This document shows, one piece after another, positions 43,670-51,684 of a stretch of 64,000 bases of DNA. Each line of letters begins with the position of its first letter. The stretch's first letter is position 1. Origin of the DNA: Mucilaginibacter boryungensis (GTDB lineage: Bacteria; Bacteroidota; Bacteroidia; Sphingobacteriales; Sphingobacteriaceae); assembly GCF_015221995.1 (NCBI RefSeq), contig NZ_JADFFM010000001.1, positions 1,860,001-1,924,000 on the forward strand, given 5' to 3'. The notes under the pieces are model-generated. The model saw only the letters and a list, made by a program, of their open reading frames with translations, did not search any database and was not told the DNA's origin. A program made the position numbers and the translations under genes.

Positions 43670-44937
43670 TTTTTTGTTTGCAGCTGGCCAATACGGCTTT
43701 TGGTATAAAACACATAATTCTGCTCCTTTTGCGGTAGTTTGGCATCCAGGTATTTCTTGTAGTATTTCACCGCATTGGCTGTATCTTTCAGTTGTGTATC
43801 GTACAGGTTAGCTAACGAGTAATAGGTCATGGGTGTGGCGCTCACCTGGATATCTTTTTGATAAGCCGCTGCGGCTTTCTTATAGTAAACCATCGCGGTG
43901 GCTTTGTCTTTTAGCTGGGTATCGTATAGAGTCGCGATAGCATAATATATAGCCGGGTCTTCTTTAAACTGTAAAGCCTTTTGGTAAGCAGACAACGCTT
44001 TTTTGTAACGGATCAATTTTTCGTTAGTATCGGCTATCTCGCCATAATAAGCCGGTACATTAGCAGATATGGCCTGCGTAAGCGAATTATTTAGCATCAG
44101 CAGCGACCTGTCGTAATCTTTCAGACCTTTAAAGCATAAAGCAGCAAAATAATATCCAAATTCAGTTTGATCCTGATCCCTTATCATGGCAAAAGTTTCG
44201 GCGCCGCAGGCGTAGTTTTTGACGCTGTAATAAGATACACCTATGTCATAAAGTACATTCGCATCGGCGGCATCAAGGGCAATTAATTTTTTTCCGGTGG
44301 CAATTACTTCGTTAAACTTTTTCTCTTTATAAAGCAGGATAACCATTTTTTGCAGGATAAAAACATTATCTGGATCGCTTTCCGAGGCTTTGTTGAGCAC
44401 CGCCATGGCTTTATCAAAATTCTTTTGCGAGATATAGAAGCCACTCAGGTCAACTGCAATATCTACATCATAAAAATTCAATCTGTTGGCATGCTGCAGG
44501 TAATCAACTGCTGATACGGTATCTTTTTTTCCTGCGGCTATAGCGGCCAGTTTGGTATAAACAGATACATTGGTAGTATCGTGAGACAGGATTCGTTTAA
44601 AGAACAATTCAGCTTTTTGATTATTACCCCGTTTCAAATTAATATTAGCAATGCTGAATAATGCGGCTTCATTCGTAGTATCCATATCGTAAACCCGCTG
44701 ATAGTATGCCTGGGCTTCAGGTAATTTGTTAGCCATTTGGGTAGTATAGGCCAATTTAGCCAGCGCTTTAATATCGGTGATGGGTTCGGGGTAAACCTTT
44801 TTCAAGTAATCCGCCGCATCCTGGTAGCGCTGCGATTGGTAATAATCTAACAGCAGAGCATCGTCGACTTTGGTTTGTTGGGCGAATGCAAAAGAGATAA
44901 ATAGCGAAAATGCGAGGGTAGTGAGGATAGTCTTCAT
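43666..44937 (-). CDS. Secreted TPR-repeat protein
   Basis: 423 residues with signal peptide MKTILTTLAFSLFISFAFAQ. About ten tetratricopeptide repeats follow (for example NEAALFSIANINLKRGNNQKAELFFKR). Near-identical units end in ATLYDTQLKDKATAMVYYKK and ANLYDTQLKDTANAVKYYKK, suggesting recent internal duplication. It is probably a periplasmic protein-interaction scaffold. Confidence 0.9.
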   Translation of the reverse strand: MKTILTTLAFSLFISFAFAQQTKVDDALLLDYYQSQRYQDAADYLKKVYPEPITDIKALAKLAYTTQMANKLPEAQAYYQRVYDMDTTNEAALFSIANINLKRGNNQKAELFFKRILSHDTTNVSVYTKLAAIAAGKKDTVSAVDYLQHANRLNFYDVDIAVDLSGFYISQKNFDKAMAVLNKASESDPDNVFILQKMVILLYKEKKFNEVIATGKKLIALDAADANVLYDIGVSYYSVKNYACGAETFAMIRDQDQTEFGYYFAALCFKGLKDYDRSLLMLNNSLTQAISANVPAYYGEIADTNEKLIRYKKALSAYQKALQFKEDPAIYYAIATLYDTQLKDKATAMVYYKKAAAAYQKDIQVSATPMTYYSLANLYDTQLKDTANAVKYYKKYLDAKLPQKEQNYVFYTKSRIGQLQTKN

Positions 44938-45051
44938 AGTTAATGATATAAAACTAAATTATTAGTTATAAATGAAAAATCCAAGCTTTTAAACAAAAAG
45001 ATGTTTTAACCTGTTGTAGGATTATTATTTCACCATAAATCAAAAGACAAT

Positions 45052-45339
45052 ATGGATACGTTGAAAAAGTTTGCCCTAATGGAGAAGATAGTCCACGAGT
45101 TAGAGGACTTGAAAAACAGCCAACAGGCCATTATACAAAAATTGACCAAAATTGAAGTTGACAATATAGACCTTGGCGACAAACGCCTGGAGAAAGACCT
45201 GCCCGATATGCACCAGCGCGTATCTGATAACCTGGATACTATTGCAAGTATCCTTGAAGATTTTGCTACCCAAACCGATAAGTTTAGTAACAGCAATAAC
45301 GTAACCGCTTTGAAGGAGCAGGAAGCGTTGGGAAAATAA
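45052..45339 (+). CDS. Small helical protein of unknown function
   Basis: 95 residues, no signal peptide. The sequence is charged and amphipathic with heptad-like spacing (LMEKIVHELEDLKNSQQAII and ISDNLDTIASILEDF-like helices), likely a coiled coil. It lies 72 bases before the topoisomerase IB gene on the same strand, separated by an inverted repeat. I do not recognise the family. Confidence 0.75.
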   Translation: MDTLKKFALMEKIVHELEDLKNSQQAIIQKLTKIEVDNIDLGDKRLEKDLPDMHQRVSDNLDTIASILEDFATQTDKFSNSNNVTALKEQEALGK

Positions 45340-45346
45340 TAAACCT

Positions 45347-45410
45347 AAAGTCTTAAGTTAAAAGTCATAAGGCTTCAATTTAAGGCTCCAGACTTTTAAT
45401 TTAAGACTTA
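45347..45410. repeat. Hyphenated inverted repeat (AAGTCTTAAGTTAAAAGTC type)
   Basis: AAGTCTTAAGTTAAAAGTC on the left pairs with GACTTTTAATTTAAGACTT on the right, 18 of 19 bases, ending one base before the topoisomerase ATG. It could end the upstream transcript or fold in the topoisomerase leader. Confidence 0.65.
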
Positions 45411-45411
45411 C

Positions 45412-46497
45412 ATGAACCGACTGCTAAAAAAGCTTGAAAAAATTGGCCGCGATCCTAAGATAACGGCCAAAGCAGTGGGCTTGTGTTATGTATCTGATAG
45501 TACTCCCGGGTACACCCGCAAAAAAAAGGGTAATGGTTTCGCGTTTTACGATGCTGAGGGAAAAGTAGTGAAGGATAAAGAGTTAGTTGAGCGCTTCAGG
45601 AAGCTGGTTATCCCGCCGGCTTATACTAATGTTTGGATATCACCTAAAGAGAATGGCCACTTGCAATTTACAGGCACAGATGCAGCCGGGCGCAAGCAAT
45701 ACCGTTATCACCCCGATTGGAATAAGATCCGTAATCAATCAAAATATTACCGCCTGCAAAGTTTTGCTGCTGCCTTGCCAACCATACGGCAGCAAGTAGA
45801 TAAAGACCTGGACAGGCCCAAGCTTGATCATCAAAAAGTAGTTGCCCTGATTGTACGCCTGATGGAGCTGACCAGTATTAGGGTGGGGAATGAATCGTAC
45901 AAAAAACTGTATGGATCGTTTGGGTTAACCACCTTGCAGGATAAACATGTAAAGTTTGACGGTACTAAAATTAACTTTGAATTTAAAGGCAAAAAAGGCG
46001 TTTTCCATAAAATAACCCTGCAAAGCAGAAAGCTGGCCCGTTTAGTGAAACAATGCCGCGATATCCCAGGCAAAGAGTTGTTTCAATATTATAATGAGGC
46101 GGGAGAACGCTGCTCTGTTGGCTCGGGAGATGTGAATAATTACTTAAAGGAGATCACCGGTGAGGATTTTACCGCTAAGGATTTCCGCACCTGGGCAGGT
46201 AGCGTAAGCGCTTTATACGCGTTTAAAGAAGCCGGCGAGTTTGATACCATAACTGAATGTAAAAGAAAAATAGTTAGCGTGCTTGATGAGGTGGCTATGA
46301 ATTTGGGCAATACACGCACTGTATGTAAAAAGTACTATGTGCACCCAACCATAATAAAAAGCTACGAAGAGGGGCACTTATTTCAATATATTAAGGAACT
46401 GGATGGGCATGAAGATATTAAAGCAGCTGAATTGAATAAAGCAGAAAAAGCCCTGTTACAACTGCTGGATACAGAAAAACTGGCGGAGGCCAGCTAA
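45412..46497 (+). CDS. DNA topoisomerase IB (poxvirus type)
   Basis: 361 residues. The N-terminal domain has AYTNVWISP and HLQFTGTDAAGRKQYRYH. The catalytic domain has LTSIRVGNESYKK, DFRTWAGSVSALYAF and the C-terminal NTRTVCKKYYVHPTIIKSY with the nucleophilic Tyr. This single-polypeptide enzyme relaxes supercoils through a 3'-phosphotyrosine intermediate. It is widespread in soil Bacteroidetes. It is convergent with the gene at 46501, with 3 bases between stops. Confidence 0.95.
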   Translation: MNRLLKKLEKIGRDPKITAKAVGLCYVSDSTPGYTRKKKGNGFAFYDAEGKVVKDKELVERFRKLVIPPAYTNVWISPKENGHLQFTGTDAAGRKQYRYHPDWNKIRNQSKYYRLQSFAAALPTIRQQVDKDLDRPKLDHQKVVALIVRLMELTSIRVGNESYKKLYGSFGLTTLQDKHVKFDGTKINFEFKGKKGVFHKITLQSRKLARLVKQCRDIPGKELFQYYNEAGERCSVGSGDVNNYLKEITGEDFTAKDFRTWAGSVSALYAFKEAGEFDTITECKRKIVSVLDEVAMNLGNTRTVCKKYYVHPTIIKSYEEGHLFQYIKELDGHEDIKAAELNKAEKALLQLLDTEKLAEAS

Positions 46498-46500
46498 AGG

Positions 46501-47304
46501 TTATTGTTTTGCTAAAGTGTATTCACCCCAAAAGTCGGTAGGGGCGGTGGTTTGCGCTTCCAGTCCCAACTTTGCGGCCATTAAGCCCTCGGCATCGGGC
46601 ATTATTGGCACTTGTTTAAATTTAATCGGTACTTTGTCAGGTAAAATGCTTGTACCGTTTAGCATGATATGGTAATTGAACCTTGGGGTGTTTACGGACA
46701 AACCAACATGTTTAAGCGATACGGCAAGTTCATAAGTATAGGCCATTTTATTATCAAATTTTTCAGCCGCCTTGATATCGTTATCGTTATAAACCGAAAT
46801 AAGGGTATCTATACCCTTTATCCCGGTAACCATTATCAGTTTTGATTTCTCTTCCAGCCGGCGATTGTTTTGCATTACAATTGAATCGGCAGCATTAACT
46901 GTTGCTGTTTGTTCATAAAAAGATTTGCTGATGTTTAACGCAGGCCTGGCATTTCTTTCAAACACCGGGTAAGTTATTGTTTGGGCTTCTTTATCTTTTT
47001 TATCACCTGCAGCAACCGTGAAACTAATACCACCATTTAATATTTTACTAATAACCGACCGGTCTTTTGCCTGTATAGTTAAGTATAAATTATTGTCATC
47101 GTTTGATATGGTATAAAACACTTCTGTCGCATGGTTAAATGCGTGGAATTGGTTATCCCATTCAGTTGCTTTGCCATCAATTTTAATATTAACAGGTGCA
47201 CGTAAACTTATTTCCTGTTTGTTAGGGAGTTTTTGCGCTGATAAATGAAGTCCATAAAAGCTTATCAAAATAAAAAATAAGCTGTATTTAAAAGATGTTT
47301 TCAT
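46501..47304 (-). CDS. Secreted CBM9/DOMON-like domain protein
   Basis: 267 residues from the ATG at 47304 (MKTSFKYSLFFILISFYGLHLSAQ, signal peptide). After it, PVNIKIDGKATEWDNQFHAF continues to ISNDDNNLYLTIQAKD, the start of a carbohydrate-binding-module-9-like beta-sandwich. The rest is beta-rich. It follows the M56 gene behind a terminator and has a 9-base-arm palindrome (47314-47337) directly upstream, similar to the BlaI operator. So it may belong to the BlaI regulon. Confidence 0.82.
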   Translation of the reverse strand: MKTSFKYSLFFILISFYGLHLSAQKLPNKQEISLRAPVNIKIDGKATEWDNQFHAFNHATEVFYTISNDDNNLYLTIQAKDRSVISKILNGGISFTVAAGDKKDKEAQTITYPVFERNARPALNISKSFYEQTATVNAADSIVMQNNRRLEEKSKLIMVTGIKGIDTLISVYNDNDIKAAEKFDNKMAYTYELAVSLKHVGLSVNTPRFNYHIMLNGTSILPDKVPIKFKQVPIMPDAEGLMAAKLGLEAQTTAPTDFWGEYTLAKQ

Positions 47305-47313
47305 GTGGTTAAA

Positions 47314-47337
47314 GATATACGATATCTTTCGTATATC
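47314..47337 (-). promoter_or_regulatory. Palindromic BlaI-like operator before the CBM9-like gene
   Basis: GATATACGA and TCGTATATC are perfect inverted arms around a six-base centre. The half sites TACGA and TTTCGTA match the BlaI-type operator at 49626-49640. It lies 10 bases before the ATG at 47304. Confidence 0.55.
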
Positions 47338-47344
47338 AAAATAT

Positions 47345-47375
47345 AAGAAAGCCGGGATAGCCCGGCTTTCTTTCA
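47345..47375 (-). terminator. Terminator of the M56/BlaR1-like gene
   Basis: AAGAAAGCCGGG and CCCGGCTTTCTT pair around a short loop, downstream of the stop codon at 47405, with an AT-rich run following on the minus strand. Confidence 0.75.
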
Positions 47376-47404
47376 GCAACATGTATTAACTGATCTCACA
47401 ATAC

Positions 47405-49234
47405 TTAGTTATTCTTTTTAGTGGTGATAATTATCACCCCATTCTTTCCCTTGTCGCCGTATTTGTCTGTAGCAGCATCGCCTTTTAAAACGCTTACACT
47501 TTCAATATCAGCGGCTGAAACTTTCTTTAATTGTTTTTGGGTAGCTTCCTTGCCATCAATAACTACCAATTTGTTCGAAAAGTTATCAATTGTCGCGGCG
47601 CCATTGAATGATCTGTAATTTTGTATGCCGGTAATTTTGTTACCCGAAGCATATCCTCTTACAGTTACCGCGCTTAAAGCCGGATGCGCCGTTCCAATAG
47701 TAACCGCGCCTGATGTATACACTGTATCACCAACAATCACATTACCTTTTGTGCCGGGGCGGGAAATAACTGTAAGTGTTGTAGGTTTAAGGCTGCTTGA
47801 ACTTCTTGTGATTGCTACCCGTTGTAATTGATGCCCTTCTACTACTTTTTCATTCAGGCCTTTTATAATCACCGTATCTACGGTTAAACGGCCGGTTAGG
47901 GTTTTATCATCTGCGTGGTCTTTGGTAATGATATAAATCACGCCTTTATCGCCTTCTTTTTTCACATTAACAGTGGCAATTTTATCGGGGCTTATGGTTT
48001 CAAGCGCGTCATCTGTTTTTATGCCATTAATATAAATTACAGGCTTGTTGTTTCCGTTTAGCCTTACCTTAATAATTTTGCCGGTATCGCTTACTGAAAG
48101 CGGCATGCCTTGCGCTATTATTACATCCTTGCTGGTATCGCGCAGCATTTTAAACATCACTTTGTTAAGCACAGGGCCGCCCTGGCGACTATTTTCCCCG
48201 GCAGAATCACCTGCTATATTTATGTGACTAACCGCTGTCAATTGAACGGTATTTCCTCTGGTATTGCTGCTTGTAGCTGGCTCATCCATTAATGTGATCC
48301 TGTTCACTACCGTTTTAAAGGTGTGTATCATATGGGCGCTCTTTTTAGCTACTTTATTCAGTTCGGCTTTCGATACCGAGAAAATAAGCAGCAGGCACAT
48401 TACAGCAGGTATTAAAAACAAATACCGGGTAATATTTACGTTCGAAGATCTTTTAGCATTCATCATAATTATGCGTTTTTTAATGGTTGAAATGTTGAAG
48501 TGGTTCACGATGGCATTGTTTTGTGCACCAAAGTTTACATTGATGAGGCTGTATTGGTATGCTTTGCAGTCTACACCTTTTTTCAGGATCTTGTGGTCGG
48601 TTATAAACTCAATATTCTCGCGTATTGCCCTTTTCATTAACCATATACCAGGGTTAAACCAATAGCATATAGCGCTGATCTCGCCCAATAATATATCCAG
48701 GGTGTGCCACTCGCTTACATGTATTTGTTCATGCTCTAAAATGGCATCCAGTTCGTGCGGTGGATGGTTTTCGGGATTAATATAAATATTGCGCCAAAAG
48801 GAAAATGGGTTGATGTTCCCTTTAATAATACGGATAACATAATGACGCAGCTGTGCCGGTTCAGAACGTTTATGCAGTTTATATAATGAAAGTAGTTGTG
48901 TTAGCAGCCTTATAGCGAATACAGTAACGCCTGTCCAAAATGCTGTAAGCAGCCAAAACCATATATCGTGCCCCAAAAACGTTTTGGTGATGTTTCTAAC
49001 CGGCTCCTGCCAGTTAACTACCACTACCTGTATAGGTTTGGCAATCTCTTCGTGGCGGTTCAGAAATTCGGATAGGTTGAGCCTTGGATAAAGCGTTGAA
49101 AATACAATAGCCGTTACCAGGTACGCCCGGTTAAGATTATAAAAAGTAAGATGGCGCAGTACCGCGTAATAACCCGCGCAGAATATCAGCAGGGCTACAT
49201 TCACTTTTATCAGGTAAATAAACAAAGCTGGCAT
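47405..49234 (-). CDS. M56-family (BlaR1-like) sensor peptidase with TonB-plug-like tail
   Basis: 609 residues. Four membrane helices frame a cytoplasmic M56 peptidase domain with LEHEQIHVSEWHTLD (His168, Glu169, His172). The C-terminal extracytoplasmic half is not a penicillin-binding domain. It holds two plug-like units, VIYINGIKTDDALETISPDK and VVIDGKEATQKQLKKVSAAD, the second ending in GDKGKNGVIIITTKKN, the typical tail of SusC/TonB plugs. BlaR1-type proteins cleave the BlaI repressor on ligand binding. It follows the BlaI gene by 5 bases. Confidence 0.9.
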   Translation of the reverse strand: MPALFIYLIKVNVALLIFCAGYYAVLRHLTFYNLNRAYLVTAIVFSTLYPRLNLSEFLNRHEEIAKPIQVVVVNWQEPVRNITKTFLGHDIWFWLLTAFWTGVTVFAIRLLTQLLSLYKLHKRSEPAQLRHYVIRIIKGNINPFSFWRNIYINPENHPPHELDAILEHEQIHVSEWHTLDILLGEISAICYWFNPGIWLMKRAIRENIEFITDHKILKKGVDCKAYQYSLINVNFGAQNNAIVNHFNISTIKKRIIMMNAKRSSNVNITRYLFLIPAVMCLLLIFSVSKAELNKVAKKSAHMIHTFKTVVNRITLMDEPATSSNTRGNTVQLTAVSHINIAGDSAGENSRQGGPVLNKVMFKMLRDTSKDVIIAQGMPLSVSDTGKIIKVRLNGNNKPVIYINGIKTDDALETISPDKIATVNVKKEGDKGVIYIITKDHADDKTLTGRLTVDTVIIKGLNEKVVEGHQLQRVAITRSSSSLKPTTLTVISRPGTKGNVIVGDTVYTSGAVTIGTAHPALSAVTVRGYASGNKITGIQNYRSFNGAATIDNFSNKLVVIDGKEATQKQLKKVSAADIESVSVLKGDAATDKYGDKGKNGVIIITTKKNN

Positions 49235-49239
49235 AGCGT

Positions 49240-49602
49240 TTATTTTTTATTGTTTTCAATAAGGTTGATGATATCCTGCAATTCGTTGGCGCTTATTTTC
49301 TTTTCTTTAGCGAAAAATGTCACCAGTTCCTTGTACGAGTTTTGGAAGTAATCGCTCACAAAACCGTTCATAAAACGTTTTTTATAATCGGCTTCAGCTA
49401 TAATGGGATTATACCGATAGGAATTGGCAACCTTAATGGCTTCTAAAAAACCTTTGCGCTCCAGGTTTTTAACAGTTGATGCCAGGGTAGTGTAGGGGGG
49501 CTTTGGCTCGTTCAACAGGTCTAAAAAGTCCTTAATAAAACCACCGCCGCTTTGCCAAATTACCTGCATTGCTTCTTCTTCTTGTATTGTTAATTTTTCC
49601 AT
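49240..49602 (-). CDS. BlaI/MecI/CopY-family transcriptional repressor
   Basis: 120 residues. The winged-helix domain TIQEEEAMQVIWQSGGGFIKDFLD with PYTTLASTVKNLERKGFL carries the recognition helix. The C-terminal part dimerises. The repressor is cut by the M56 partner encoded 5 bases downstream. A perfect palindrome TACGAAAGTTTCGTA at 49626-49640 lies upstream at the likely transcription start, so the pair is autoregulated. Confidence 0.93.
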   Translation of the reverse strand: MEKLTIQEEEAMQVIWQSGGGFIKDFLDLLNEPKPPYTTLASTVKNLERKGFLEAIKVANSYRYNPIIAEADYKKRFMNGFVSDYFQNSYKELVTFFAKEKKISANELQDIINLIENNKK

Positions 49603-49625
49603 TTCGTACGATTATTTAGTAAACC

Positions 49626-49640
49626 TACGAAAGTTTCGTA
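49626..49640. promoter_or_regulatory. BlaI-type operator (perfect palindrome)
   Basis: TACGAAAGTTTCGTA: seven-base arms around one G. A minus-strand -7 box TAGTTTTG (49646-49653) puts transcription start on the operator. A further TTTCGTACGA half-site word lies at 49602-49611, over the start codon region. Confidence 0.7.
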
Positions 49641-49721
49641 ATAAACAAAACTATTTAACAATTTTTAACAAGAAAGTTATTTAGGAGGGGGTAGGATAAG
49701 AGAGAGGCATCGCCAAATTAT

Positions 49722-49829
49722 GTGTGTCATTTCGACCAGCGGGAGAAATATTATACGCGCAGCCAGGATGACGTAGAAGATTTCTCCTCACGCCAGGCAT
49801 CGCCAATACAGGTTCGTTCGAAATGACAA
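49722..49829. repeat. Interspersed palindromic repeat (GTGTCATTTCGA type)
   Basis: TGTCATTTCGACCAGCGGGA on the left and GTTCGTTCGAAATGACA on the right are complementary at their ends (TGTCATTTCGA / TCGAAATGACA, 11 exact bases). Inner GGAGAAAT/ATTTCTCC arms also pair. Confidence 0.7.
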
Positions 49830-49836
49830 GGTTGTA

Positions 49837-49877
49837 AACAATTAAAGGCCACTCAATTTGAATGGCCTTTAATTGTT
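49837..49877 (-). terminator. Terminator of the cytochrome c gene
   Basis: CAATTAAAGGCC and GGCCTTTAATTG perfect arms around a 13-base loop. Confidence 0.82.
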
Positions 49878-49889
49878 TTGCTATCAAAT

Positions 49890-50330
49890 TTATTTCAAAC
49901 TTGCCCTGATCTTTTTTACATCGGCAGCTTTAACAGCGCTGGCCTTGTTGCCAAAGCTGTTACGTACATAAGTTAGTACGTTGGCCACCTCCTGATCGGT
50001 TAGCGTAGCTTGCGCTGGCATGGGGTTGGTGTAGGTGTCGCCATTTATTTCAACCCCTTCGTTAAAACCTTTTAATACAATTTGTATCATTTTGTTCTTA
50101 TCGCCAAGCACGTAAGTGGTGCCAATAAGCGGCGGGTTCATATTGGCCACACCACCGCCATCAGCCATATGGCATGAAAGACAATGCAGGGTATAAACCT
50201 TTTTACCGGCAGCTATTGATGAGCTTAATCCAGCTACTGTGGATTTTGAAGTGGTTTTATGCGCTTGAGCATATAATTGTGTGGTGCCGACTAAAACAAG
50301 TAGGCCTAATAAGCAATAAATTTTTTTCAT
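49890..50330 (-). CDS. Secreted monohaem cytochrome c
   Basis: 146 residues. The signal peptide MKKIYCLLGLLVLVGTTQLYAQ is followed by a class I cytochrome with CLSCH at residues 50-54 and the distal Met in NPMPAQATLTDQEVANVLTY. Its start overlaps the stop of the upstream dehydrogenase by one base (TAATG), so it is translationally coupled. It is the likely electron acceptor of that enzyme. Confidence 0.94.
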   Translation of the reverse strand: MKKIYCLLGLLVLVGTTQLYAQAHKTTSKSTVAGLSSSIAAGKKVYTLHCLSCHMADGGGVANMNPPLIGTTYVLGDKNKMIQIVLKGFNEGVEINGDTYTNPMPAQATLTDQEVANVLTYVRNSFGNKASAVKAADVKKIRASLK

Positions 50331-51622
50331 TATTTTTTATAAGATATACGGTATAAAGCGCCTTTTGTGTCATCGGTAACATATAGCGAACCATCTGGGC
50401 CCTGTGCTAAGCCACAAGGTTTATGATCAACCCGGCCAGAAGCTGTTTTTTCAGGCGAGCCTGAAAATCCATCAGCAAAAACTTCCCATTGGCCATCAGG
50501 CTTGCCATTTTTAAACGGCTGAAAAACTACATAAAAACCAGCTTGTGGTTCAGGCGCGCGGTTCCATGAACCATGAAAAGCAATAAAAGCGCCGTTTTTG
50601 TACCGCTCGGGGAATTGGTTACCTGTGTAAAATAGTAATCCGTTAGGGGCCAGGTGACCGGGGAAAGCTACCACAGGATCAATAATAGATTTGTCGCCTT
50701 CTTTTTTCTTATCACCGCCGTATTCAGGGGCTACTATTTTTTTGTGCTGCAATTGGTCGTAGTATATAAATGGCCAGCCCGCGTTATCCCCTTTCTTAAG
50801 TGCATACATACATTCGGCAGGCAATAACGCCGATTCTTTAGTGGTATACATATCGGGGAAAATGTCATGGAGTTGATCCCGGCCGTGCTGCATCACAAAC
50901 AGCTGGTTAAGTTGCTGGTTCCAGTCAAGCCCTACCACATTCCTTAAGCCGGTAGTATAGCGTACGCCATCTTTATATGTCTGGTTCGGTTTATCAGCCT
51001 TAAACATCCAAATGCCACCCGCCGAATCCAGGATAGGGCAGCCTTTGATGCCCATTGAACCCTTTTCGCGATCCTTTTCCTGGCACGAGTTTGAATAGGC
51101 GCCAATGTTTACATAAATATTGCCGGCATTATCCAGCACAATTGATTTGGTTTCGTGCTGGCGCCCCATTTTTAAACCAGTGATGATCTTTTCTGGCTCG
51201 TTAGGGTTAATAACTTCATAGTTAGCATTTACCTTATATCGGAATACTTCCTGGTTTGATGAAGCATACAGATAGCCATTTTTTAAATAAATACCCGTGC
51301 CGCCATAATTTCCAAAACCCGATATAATAGTGGCTTTACCATCAGCGGCTTGCTTTAAAACCAGTATGGCTTTACCTTCTTTATTGGGCCGGGCCAGCTT
51401 TATATATATTAAACCATTAGGGGTTACCACAAGGTGCCTTGGCCTGGCGCCGGTTTCAGCAATAATAGTGACATTAAACCCTGCGGGGATTTTCAGGCCA
51501 GCATTATCATTATCGATGTTTATAGCCTGGTAAAATGCAGACCGGATGGCCGGGGCTACAAGCAGTAGCGTAGCCGTAAGTATCATCGGTACAAACGATG
51601 TTAATAATTGTTTCTTTTTCAT
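50330..51622 (-). CDS. L-sorbosone-dehydrogenase / PQQ-sugar-dehydrogenase-like beta-propeller
   Basis: 430 residues with an N-terminal signal or anchor (LLTSFVPMILTATLLLVAPA). A six-bladed quinoprotein glucose-dehydrogenase-like propeller follows: GARPRHLVVTPNGLIYIKLA, RNVVGLDWNQQLNQLFVMQH plus GRDQLHD, and GLAQGPDGSLYVTDDTKGAL. It would oxidise a sugar with PQQ and pass electrons to the coupled cytochrome c. The PQQ-binding residues were not verified one by one. No PQQ synthesis genes are in the window; the PqqD-like protein at 16654 belongs to another system. Confidence 0.9.
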   Translation of the reverse strand: MKKKQLLTSFVPMILTATLLLVAPAIRSAFYQAINIDNDNAGLKIPAGFNVTIIAETGARPRHLVVTPNGLIYIKLARPNKEGKAILVLKQAADGKATIISGFGNYGGTGIYLKNGYLYASSNQEVFRYKVNANYEVINPNEPEKIITGLKMGRQHETKSIVLDNAGNIYVNIGAYSNSCQEKDREKGSMGIKGCPILDSAGGIWMFKADKPNQTYKDGVRYTTGLRNVVGLDWNQQLNQLFVMQHGRDQLHDIFPDMYTTKESALLPAECMYALKKGDNAGWPFIYYDQLQHKKIVAPEYGGDKKKEGDKSIIDPVVAFPGHLAPNGLLFYTGNQFPERYKNGAFIAFHGSWNRAPEPQAGFYVVFQPFKNGKPDGQWEVFADGFSGSPEKTASGRVDHKPCGLAQGPDGSLYVTDDTKGALYRISYKK

Positions 51623-51684
51623 AGTAATATAGCAGAGCTACGAATATAGTTTATTACTCTAAAAATAAATTATGTAATTTTGGC

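Noticed and set aside
10133..45410. CRISPR array or integrated prophage
   Set aside because: No regularly spaced direct repeats, Cas genes or phage structural genes are seen.
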